NCBI GenBank assembly: GCA_037951165.1
Contig: JBBDHG010000133.1
Span: 1,224,501 to 1,288,500, forward strand
Direction: 5' to 3'
Source of the DNA: Lophius americanus
Taxonomy: Eukaryota; Chordata; Actinopteri; Lophiiformes; Lophiidae
Length of the DNA: 64,000 nt
Numbering within the stretch: the stretch's first letter is position 1; each line of letters opens with the position of its first letter. Under the pieces are notes generated by a model. The model did not search any database, was not told the origin of the DNA, and was given only the letters and a program-made list of their open reading frames with translations. Positions 23,131-35,100 of the stretch are shown here, one piece after another. Both the position numbers and the translations under genes were made by a program.

Positions 23131-26100
23131 CTGGAAAGACACAAAAACGTACAGGAAGCATCTGTCATGTAAACACAAACTGCATTGACTGAGGCTGAGA
23201 GTATCTTTTGATAGTACCTTTTTACCTTAACAATGAGTGTATGCGCATTGGTGATCTTGTTCTGCGGGGACACATGCTGCTGCACAGCCTGGCGAGAACC
23301 CCGGACAGTCAGCAGAATGAATGTGTATGACAGGAAGATGACGGTGCAGGGGACAATGTAGCAGAGGATGAACAGGCAGATGATGTAGCTCATAGCTGCA
23401 GAGTTTTGGCTGGGAGCATGCCAGTTGATGCAGCATGCTGTACCATAAGGCTCGGATCCGTACTCGCCCCAGCCCGACAGGGGTCCTATAGCAAAAACTG
23501 CAGCGTAGCACCAGACCCCAGCCACCAGGGCGCAGGCGTGGCAGGAGGAGAACTTGTTACCTGAGGAAGAGCATAGCAGGAGAGACAGAGGAAGTGAGGA
23601 CAGATAAACAAGATTAGATAATTAAGGCATTGAGGTAGGATACAGAATGAGAGTCTACCAACAATATGATACTCAAGCATAGAAAGTCTGGTTACCTGAT
23701 TCTGAGACCAAGCAATTAGTGAGAAGAAAGATGACAGAATGAGGAAACAGTGTGATTGTATCTAACGGCTGTGGAATAACTCGATAGGACAATTTTGTTG
23801 GATTGACTGGCAAGTCTGACAAGAAGAATGACTCTGTCAATTACTTGTTTTTCACATTCACTAAATCTATTTCAAGTTGACTATCTTAATTATTGGGGGT
23901 GAGAACGGGAAGGCATAGGTGACATTTCACCAGCTTCACAGGACTACAAAAACAAATTATGCCTCGGCTATCGACCCCGACAGAAAGTTATGTTCACAGT
24001 ATTTTTCAGAAAAAAATACTGGTAAGTTAAAAATGAATTATAAGAGTACAATATCTAAGGACTAAAATCAGATGAACGGTTGAGAAGATATGGCCTAGAA
24101 GAATTGGAGACAAAGCTCCAAAAATAAATACCAAAATCAATCCATTTCTTCCTCGCACAAAGTTCCATGGGGGTATTAAATTTGAAAATGATCCATTATC
24201 ATTAATTACTGAGGTAATATAACTTTCTAACCACTGGTCCGAATTTGTTTAAATTTGGTCATATGAATCGACTAGAGGAGTTCTATCTTCTATATATCAC
24301 ATGTAATGTAAGTCATATTTTATACACTATCTATCCAGGGTTAAGTTCCAAAAGTTTTTTGGGCCATAATTTCTAAATGATCAAATTCAGTGCATATGAA
24401 TCAACTCAAGGAGATATATTATAATATATTATGTATATATTATATAATAATTACTATTTTACTTAACAGGGGGAGCATTTTTACAATAAATACTGATGCT
24501 TGTACGTATAATACTGGGGAGTGGGGTCTTTTTGGGGATATACATTTGCTGTCGATGAAGACAGAAAATACATTATTCATGATACATTTCTTAATTTAAA
24601 AAGAGACATAGGTTCCCTGAGAAACCAGCTGCTTCAGTGTTTACAGTGTTAAGTCCTTTGGTTTTCACTGAATAAATTAAAAATCTAAATTAATTCTGAA
24701 TTGACTTGGGTCTTTTTGGCAGTAGCAACAGCTCAAGGGCTTTCATCTGATCTATATGCATGAACAGATGCACAAAATGTCACTTACAGCCCTCTGGTTC
24801 TCCACCCTAGTTATGATGAATGGTTTTAATAGCCTAAGCTACTTGCAGTAGAATTTTAATCGGGTAAAGACAATTGCAAAAACTGCTCTTAAAGCTAGCC
24901 ATTAGACAAAAGGGGACTTATTGTGATTGGACTCACTCACTAGCTCTCTCTATCTCTCTTGAATGGAGAGAGGGTCATTTTGATCAGTAGAATGAATATG
25001 TGAATGGAGAGTGAAAGAAGATTGTTTACTATAACTGCTGACATGAAAAAGTTAGTCTTTGGGGCTTTGACACTTAAGGAAATGTTTGTGAAGGATGTGT
25101 AACTGCCCTGAGCAGCAGCAAGGTATTTCCCCTCCGGTCTCCAAGGTGGTGACGGTTGATGAAACTGCCAAGACTGATTAATAAGATAAGAACTAGAGGA
25201 GCAGAGAGTCGGACTTAGAAAGACTCCTGCTTATGAAAACAGTTGATGAGAATAGCTAATATCTCATTGACAGCAACAGACCATGATGTCTGAGCAGCGT
25301 GAAAGACAGGATGGTTATAAAAAATAAACTAAAGCCCAGACTGAACTTTAGCTAAAGCTTATTTTCACAAGACTCTGATCAACCTGTAAAGATGCAGCTC
25401 TGGTCATATAGGAAACTAGATTGCCTATTTATTCTTCATCAGACGATACTTCTCAACAAAGAATATTTCCTGTGAACAGGAGAAGCCCTCATTTTCGTTC
25501 CCTGTATGTATGTTTTATATTGGAACATTGATTCCAATATAAAACATACTATGTCCTTAACAAAAATTAATTTAGAACAGCATTTGATTGAGGGATGACA
25601 ACCAGCTGGCTGGACGTGCTGATGCAAAACAGATCAGTCAAAAATTAAACATCAGCCATCTCATAAGCATGGATATTGTTAGTCCAATGCGGCACAAGGC
25701 AATTCTGTGTGCTGACTATTTTCTCCCACTTCTGCTCTGTTCTCTTAAATCATGTACCAACATACATATACCGTGTGAATAAGTGCACCATAGACAACAG
25801 ATCCTCTTTGGAGCCTGAAATACTCCACCAAAATGGACATTTCTGGGAAAAATAATTAAAATAAGATATAAATACACGAGGTTGCTCTTATAAAACCACA
25901 AAGTCACGAGAAAGCAGGGAGTGAGGTTGATATTTTACATTATTTATTTGATCTGATTTATCTTTTTGAACTCACTTCTCCGTTTAGTGAAGATTTAGCA
26001 CATGGAATTTATAGCTGGCTCTTTTTTTTTCTTAGATGAAGTCGTTGCATAAATCTTTGAGAGACTCTGTATTTCATTATTACAGAATGTAAATTAACAT

Positions 26101-29100
26101 ACAAATGACTTGTGACTGCTACATACAACACATCTGATATTTTACTTTTGCTAGTGGTGGAGCACTTGCCTGTCATGACATCATCATGACTATCATGGCA
26201 CTCAAGTGCCAGAGTGTGATTAAGGGGCTCCACGGGAAACATTGAAACAGAGCACACCAATAACTGTCAGGTTTAATTGATTTAGATGAGGGCTCCTTTG
26301 GTGTGGAATCAGTGTGGAGGAGACAACGGGAGGACAGGAAGCCTTGATACCACACACCCTTTCCAGCTATATGTCAGCCCCTCTTACAGTTCAAGCAAAG
26401 GGAGGGGGTTGGTAATTAAGCCCTGTGGCACTCACTGAACTGTGTGCTCCTGGGAGAGGGGGTGGTGAACAACTACAGATGGCTTTTATCTGATGCGAAC
26501 GATCCTTTCGCTGATCGAAACTGTGCAGTGGGTATATGGCAGCTCCGTTTCTGAAGGAAGCCCTAAGACTTTGTATCTATGTATTAGATGTATGTATGTG
26601 GATGTATATACATTTTTAAAGAGGTATGCATCTAAATTGTATTCATCTTCAACTCAGGGGATTTGGATTTACCTACTATCTATCCAATACCAGCTTCTTA
26701 TTAGTTTATTCATCCATCATGGGCTCATAAGGTGATATCAGGCCGAAGACTGCAGCGCCACAAAAGCTGAGGGAGGAAACACTATGATTGAATAAATGAA
26801 TGTAGATGGTAGTTATTATTAATGCATCTACCAGGGACTCTTTAGTGGGGTGCAAATACTGTTGAAGTCAAATGATGGCTGATACAACAAACTCCATCTT
26901 TCAGAGCATTTATATCCTGATATTGTATCTACTTTATGTGGAAACTCTCATTTTTAGTGCCAGATGTTGACGTTCCCGTAGTGGTTTCACACACAAGAGG
27001 CTCACAGGCTGACCCTAATAGTTGGATGTTTACAAGTAAAAGCAAAAACTAAAATTTAAAGTGTAGTACAGAGATGAAGTTGTCTGTTCTCTTTTCACAT
27101 GGAAAGAATTGCTCTCGTGAAACCACAGCAAACACAAGTCGTTATAAACAGGATCATTCATCGAAAATGTTTCTCATTTCCTGCAGTTTTCCTTTCACAC
27201 TCCTTTTCTTATTTTTGCACTATTTTAAAGAACAAGACGCAGCGGCAGTGATGTACTAGATCACATAGGCCTATGCTGCTATCCCCAGCAAGGATATATC
27301 CCTGAAAAGCCCCCAATCCCCTGGATTGTGCAAGCAATAAACCCGATTGAACTCCTCAAATTATCTCCCCTAGTTGATTCATATGTGGTTTGTAATTATG
27401 TCTTTCCTGTAATATGATTACCCTAGTGAGTACAATTTGATTTAATATACACGACAGAACTCCTTGAGTTGATCCATATGCTCCCAATTTAGACTAAATC
27501 AGACCAAATGTTGAGGAATTATGGCCCAAAACCTTCTGGAGCTAAAGCTCCCCCTAGTCTAGGAAATATACAACCGACTTTGCCCCAAATCAAAATAGTT
27601 CTTCCTCAAACTTTAGGGCCAGTGGGGATGTATTTTTTTCAAAATGATCCATGAAATTGAGTTAGGGTTAACACGAAAGATCTGCGGCGGCAGTCAGGAC
27701 GATTCCATAATAACCCTGGATATAAACGGAATAACTACAGCCAACAACCTGCTGTCGTCCGACTCCCTAGAATGACCTGTTGTCATTCTAGGGAGTCATT
27801 AAGTCATTCTAGGGTCATTAAGTCAGACTGCTAATTATTCAGGACAAATTCCTTTAGTTTTTTTTGTTGTAAAAGGTCGCAGCAGTTACTTTTCTTTTTC
27901 TATTTCAGACAAAGTCACTGCAGAAACGATGTTGAATAAAATCACACCTTTAAATGGACTGAATAACCGTTGTGAAAATAAATCTGGTCAAATCACCCAA
28001 GACTGAAATCTTCAGGTTTACAAGTTTACAATGTCCATGATGAAGAAAAACCCTCCTCTTCTTATCATCTGAGGAGAAACTGTTGTTGATGTGGATGATC
28101 AGTAGTCTGATATGAAAAGATACTAACTCAGTGAGTCTACGTTGAACTTACTTAAATATATGTGTTTTATATGTATTACAGAGTGGACCGTTCCAGCAGA
28201 GAAGATCTCTCAGCAAGTCCCACACTGAAACACGTCATTCAGATATTTTCACACTGTAATTCATATATATCTTTTTTTAATGGTTATTCTATTTTGCAGC
28301 CTCAGACAAAATGGCGCTTACATCATTTTCAGACATAACATGAAGAAAGATCTTAAGAAACAGTGGGGCAAAGGATTGTTTATATTTCCCACTCAATCAG
28401 CCGTGACCTACATGCCCACTCACCTTCTGTGATAAGTACATCCTTGAACATTCAATTGGACATGTGCTGCATTCTTTTTTTTTTTAACCAATCTTATGTG
28501 ACCAATTTTTTTTTACAAGTGTTCCTGACTGCATTGACCATTTGCTGAGTGTTCCATTCACTTATGTTAAATAGCATGGTAATTAGTATTGGATGCTCCA
28601 TGTCATCTACAGTGATAAATCATGAGAGTCTAGAGGGAAATTGGGTTCAATTTAAGCTCAATTATGCCTAATAGGCATCAATTTTCACTGCCAATACCAC
28701 TTAGCACCAAGACAAATCCCACATCGACTTCATTGCTTCTTAGTTTCAAGTCATTCCTCCTTATTTTTTATGAAAATTGAAAAATTCCGCACATCCCATC
28801 TTCATGTCTCTAATGGTTATAATAACCTGAAATTGTAACTGAGGGAAAATCGCTGCACAGAACTTCTGTTAATGAAACTCTATACAGTGCTTACAAGCCG
28901 ATCAGCAGTTACTGGTGGCATTAAAATAAAAATAAGAAGTAAACAACTGTAAGTCTGTAAGGTTGGCAAGTGAGGTAACAAAGAATGGGTTCATAAAGAA
29001 CAGATACCAAATGACGTACAAAAGCTGAATTACAAAAACAACAACGCCCATCTCAGTCTGTTTGGACTTGGTTTAAAGTGTGTTTCGGGCAATCGGATCT

Positions 29101-32100
29101 CAGGCGGACAGCGAGACACATCGCCATTTACACCTGTGTCCATGTGTCTCCAAATGTGTCCAGCTGACCACTTGTGTTTAGACTTGACTTGTGCTTCAAA
29201 TTCAGTCAAGCCCGTAATTTGTTGCCAACAAGTGGGGGGTACCTAAAAATTTGAAGATGTTTAAAGAGCTAATATACATGTCTACTCTTCCAACAGTCCT
29301 GGGACTGACAGGACAGAGTCAGTTTTGACTTGCTTGAGCGCAGGATGAGGTGAAAAGTTAAGTTAAGTTAGAAAAGTAGTGGCTTTCACTGGTGCATTGC
29401 TAGCAACAAGACCCAGAAGCTAACAACCAACACATCCAGCACTGATGGCGTGTTTATCGGAGATCCTTTAGGATACATATTTACACTACATAAGATATGT
29501 GTTCAAATGGTTTTAGTGATCGGATCACATTGCATCTTGGCGGTCTTTTACAATTGCATAAAGCGATGTGTCTCACTGTCAACTTGTGATCCGATCGCCC
29601 ACACACATATTAAAACCAAGTCACTAATGGGCAACACAAACATGTATTTCGCCCTGTAACTTGGTGCATCTCTACTTCCTTTCCTGACACAAAGTTAAAG
29701 TTACACAACAATAATGAGAGCCTCCTTACATCCTCAAACTAAGAATGGTATAAGACTTCATATTTTTTATATTAAACATTTTATTTGATGTTCTAAACCC
29801 GCAACAGGAATGCAGTCAGAATCGTGACTAAAACGTATCACTTACATGAGTTTCGGTTCACTTCACTGAATCTGTTCGCGCGAGACTTGATGATATTTAT
29901 CTGATGACATGATGAAAGGTAGTAAATGGAATCCCCCTGTCATGCCTGTCTGACATTATCTAACCTGATACCATGTCTTGTGCATTAACCTCAGAATACA
30001 GTGAAAGTTACAGTTAAATAGAATCTGCTGTTTTTAGCATAACATTACCTTCCCTTCTTATGTCAGCTCACCTGACTCAAATGATGCATTTAATTTCAAA
30101 TTAACCATGTCAAGCCTTCAATTTGTGAAGTTGTTCAAGTATTTGATCTCAGATTAGTGCAGGCCTGACATTTATAGTCACCATTATCATTTCCTTTTGA
30201 GTCGTTGATCTCAGAGTCAATGAATTTCTTAACTCTGGTAGTTATTGTACATTTTATGTACAAATTTGATGTACATTTGTACATCAAATTTGCTTCAACT
30301 GCTTTCTACAGCAGCAGCATAGATGCTGTTTTGTATTTAGAAAAAGCAGAATTCTCTCGTACTTTATATTTAATTAAAGTACAACATATCGTGTTTTTGA
30401 CCATGGATCCAGAAGCTCATGTGGAATTTAATGTTATAACATAACTTTACCATTACGTTGCACATCATTCCATCGGTAGATGATGGTGCTGGTGCACCTT
30501 CAGTTGCAGCATGGATCTCTGCACCAAAAAAGACTCTGTGTCTCCTGTGGGTATAAATATGTTTGACTGGAGGCCCTGTAGGTTTATAAGCTTGAAAACA
30601 AGAACAGCCTGGTTTAACGCCATTTCTGCAAACTGTGTATATTTTTAAAAGTCTCTTTCAAGGGAATTGTAATTATTTATGCTCATTTGCATGTCAAACA
30701 CTTTCAGTAGTAAGGCTTGTATTCTCTGGGGTTTTGCACTCTGCATTATGGGCTGTTTTCTGTAAGCGGACAGGAGGATCTCTTTTAAAACACAGCCTTG
30801 ACTCCAGTCGTTGAACCTACTGAAGAATTGACCACTAATTCTACTTGGAAGCAGCTGACTGGTGCCCTAACATTTCAAAGCCAGAATTAGTTCAATTGCA
30901 ACATGTACATCAATATTTATAGCTCCACAAATCTATATAAACTCCCTCTGTTTGCGAACTTCTGCCTTCAGCTATATAGTTATGTTATTTCTGCAGTTTA
31001 TCTCTTGAACAAATCTTCCTCTTCCGTTGTCTGCGTCTGTGCTTTGTTCATGCATCGATACCTCCTGAATCAGGCGTCACACAACCTCAGTGACCGACGA
31101 GGACAGATGTGGTAATAATTAATACCATCTAAGCAAACATGACACATACAATTAATTAAACATTATCATCACTTTGACAACAAATGCTCTCGAATCGAGG
31201 AAATGCTCTTCAAAAACCAACATTGTAATAAAATAGACAAATACATAACCAAGTACAAAAAAAAAAACTTTGAACTTGGAAAATCCGTTTTTCTTATTGT
31301 GCAACTGCAACCTGCAAAAAACATGCAGAACAACCTATAGCTATCTTCATGTTTATTCCAAGGGTAATATAAATCTTTAGCATCGTTGTGTTTTACTTCA
31401 AGCTGCTCCCGTTTCGTATAATCATCAGTTTTAAATTTTAACTGCTCTATTTATTTCTAAAGTTTAGTATTTTTTTCCCCCTCTGTCCTTCTCCTTTTTC
31501 TATCACCATTGTTTACCCAAAAGCTGTGTGTGCTTGTTACTGTTTTGGTTTTAAATTCATTGTCCTACACTCTGCTATATATGTGTTAAAATAAAGGTTT
31601 TAAAACAAACCATACAATGGGAGTGCTTCTAGTATCAAACACAGCTTGAACACACCTGCTGTGTCAGTTTGTGACTCATTTAATTTTTAAAATATCATTA
31701 TCGCTGTGGTTTATGGTGATTTTGTAGACTACAGCTGCTCTGCGCTTTGAAATTAACTGCTGCAATATCGTCATAACTTGATAATTGAAAAAGCTCATCC
31801 AAGGTTATTCAAGGTTTATCACTTTAGGAAACACTGTTGCTGTATTGGCATCTCTTTTTTTCATATTTGCCAGTGTGGTGTACATTTGAATCATATTTCT
31901 GTATTTATAGATGTCTTAAATGTTGCCTGTGATGTTATATTGATGTTTTATTGTTTCAAATGTTTGGGTAGGTTCTATGAAATTGCAGCATGCTCTTCTT
32001 TTCAGCCACAATACAAAACCCCTTGATTCAGTATGTGTCATGAAGGTTCTGTGCTCCGTACCGCTGCAGTGTGTAGGCGCTAATGAGTGTGTGAGGAATT

Positions 32101-35100
32101 TAGATGGAAATACACTGGATTCTGCACTCCAATGTTTCGATTCCCGGAGGGTAAAGTATGGCTTTGAAGAAATGAAAACACCTCTTCTAGTTTGCACAAT
32201 TAGGCCGGTACTTTTTGTCTCGGACCATCATGTGCTCCACACTTCAAAACCTCACCATGCTGAGGTTTGAGGTGTCATTGTCTGGGGCTAAAGATTTAGA
32301 TATTAGCCGTCACAGCTATCTAATAGCACAGCAACACATCTTTATTTCTTAGTCACTGTCATCCTGTTACTGTCTTACTAAACAGGATGCTCTCTTATTC
32401 TTTACAGGTTCAACAGCATCATCCTTTTCAACAGTGTCATCAGCCACCACCACCACCACCACCACCAACACCATACTCGACGGGGGAATATTTATTTATT
32501 TAGCATGTGAACAAAAGAACCCCAAATCAACCGTTGTCTTTGTTAGAAGAGATTTACACAGAGACAATCACAAATCCAGGGTGGAGTAAATGACTGAAAA
32601 AACATTTGTTCCCATTATTTAAAAAGGTAAACGGAACAGTTCAGGTCAGTTCCCAAAAGCTGTAAGAACTAAGAAGTAAGACTTTCAGAAGATTGAAAGA
32701 TCCTAATTCTTATTTTTTGTCTTCTCTTCTTTTCTTTGTTTGAATGGTTTGTTAAGTTGACTTTTATGTTATGTTAATTTAATATTTGTTCGTTGATTTA
32801 TTTTTCTGTGAAGTCGTATTGTCATATTGTCACACCGTGGACGTGGAAGTCTTCGCGTTTGCTCTCCTTCAACATCTGTGGAATATTTTATATTAAAACT
32901 AGTGAAAAAAAGCCGTTGTCTGTTAAACAGAGTGAGATGTAAGGATGAATCAATCCGTAATTGCCTGTTTATTCAGATAAACTTCACAGCTGAAGTAGCA
33001 GCAGTCCCCCGTCACATCAGGCAATCCTCTCGGGATCATCCCTCGGGGAGGCGGGGGGAATCCCAAAGCGTTTTCAGATTAAATATAAAATTCCTCCAGT
33101 GAATTCTGTGTCCACCCAGGATTAACTGTTAGCTGCTTTTGCGTGCGCATTCACGCACCATGTCACAATCAACATACAACATTCAGAGAAAATGCTGTAA
33201 AAGTAGTAAATACATTCACTCTGGTAGCATTTCCATCCCATGCCAGTCTTCTCTCCTCTGATGAAGCTGTCTCTCTCTTCTTTTAATTCATATACTTTTG
33301 TGAGTGCATTAAGACTTCCTGCTTAATCAGCTCACACTGATGTATTTATGTATGGCCACCATAGGGTCTCAATGGTTGCATTGCTGAATTCATGATGGCT
33401 GTTAAGTCTTCGGGTACAGGTTTCATTCGGTGTTAACCAACTCTGAGTTGATTAGATCAATTCCTATCAGCTGTTCTGAAACATGATTTCTCGAGATTCT
33501 CATCTCAGGCTTGGTCAAGCTCAAGCTCAGTCACTTACTGAGAGTAAGATAAGCCTGCTTCTTGAAACAGCCCTCAGATCTAACAAAACATGGATGTCTA
33601 CAGGGTAGTGCATATCGTATTTAATGTAATTGAATATGTTATTTGTACCTTAAAGAACAAAAACATTAACAGATGACTGAATATATCAGATATCGAATGA
33701 TGTTTGTTTTCAGAGTTTCCTGGCTTGCGCTGTTTGCCAATGTTTGAGTTTTTGACACAGTCTGTGGAGTAAATGTGGATCCAAGTGTGGGATTGTTCCA
33801 TTCTGGGCACGGAATGGCCAGGCCTCATCCTTACCTCGAGTTATAAGAAAAATTAACTCATTCTCGTCCCTCATACAATAACTAGGCTTTGTTTTTAATT
33901 GTGACAAAAGGGGTTATTCATTCATTATTCTTTCAAAATCACACCAAATCAATCCAGTTCTTCCTCTCACTAAGTCCTATATCAGCATGAAATTTGAAAA
34001 TGATCCATGAAATGGAGATCCAGCAAATGTTCAATCAGAAAGACTATCCTCTGGTGCACTAGGGCCACAGTAACTTTACTTGGTCTGACTTACCTGTGTA
34101 ACGGCCTAGGGCATTCATTCATAACAGCTGCACCCATTCAGAAGGCCTAATCCATCCCATCACTGTCACACCTGCATGCTTAGCCTCATCATCACCATCA
34201 GCTGATGTCTTTAAATATGACTCTCCATCCATCTAGTTAATTTATGCTTGTTGTTCCCATTCTCCACCTAGACCTCAGAGAACCATCAACCTTATCATTT
34301 AATCAGCCTCAGCAGAGTCATCAGCCACCACAACCGGCATCCAGACTCCAGACAGAGGATATTCCATATTCCATATTCCAGAGGGCAGAGACCCTTCGAT
34401 CACAATCTCCTCGAAGGTTCTCAGTGTAAAGTCTTCATCACAAATTTGCTAATGTAATAAATCATTCATCTTTTTTGACATTTTGTCTCCTCTGCCAGAA
34501 TCGTTTTTGCTGAATTATCGCACTAACGAAAAGGATTTGGGGCGGAAGAAAATTATGTCCGGAAAACAGTGTCTTTCGTAACAAAAACATCATTGCATTA
34601 TTCGTTGTGATTCGTCCCATTTGCATTTCTTTATTAACTGATCATTTGCTAAGCTTTAAAATTCCGGTATTTTCCCTCTACTCCTAAATGTAAAAAAGCT
34701 GTTTTAAGACTATGCTGTTTTAAATTAAAGGGATTTTTTTTTAAACTTTTCCTTGCGTCCTGTGGGCACTTTGTCCAAATTATCTACTGAACAGATCTTT
34801 GAAATAAGGCTGGACTCCAGAGGAACGCCCACCAACAGGAGGACCAGAAGATCCCACACTGGCTTTGTTTCAAACCCCCTCCCTCCTGCAAGGCAGCAAC
34901 TCAATAATCAATCATTTTCTCATTACAATGTATGAAACAAAGATTTGAAACAGTGTGAAAGCGTTTGCGTTTAGGAGTGAACCTACAGCTCGTTCCTCTG
35001 CCACAGGAAACGACTCTTTTTGATGAAAACGTCATTGAATCCGCTGCTCAACAAAGTAAGCAACAATTCATCATTAAATTCATCAGGCTCTTTATGAAGG

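Noticed and set aside
23100..23525. Opsin frame continuing past 23226 into the intron
   Set aside because: After TLIVK the frame runs KRYYQKILSASVNA and loses similarity; a GTAAAAAG donor and a matching acceptor at 23131 restore the opsin frame at TM6.
24390..24490. Coding exon on the plus strand antisense to opsin intron 3
   Set aside because: The frame lies within an inverted copy of the interspersed repeat family.
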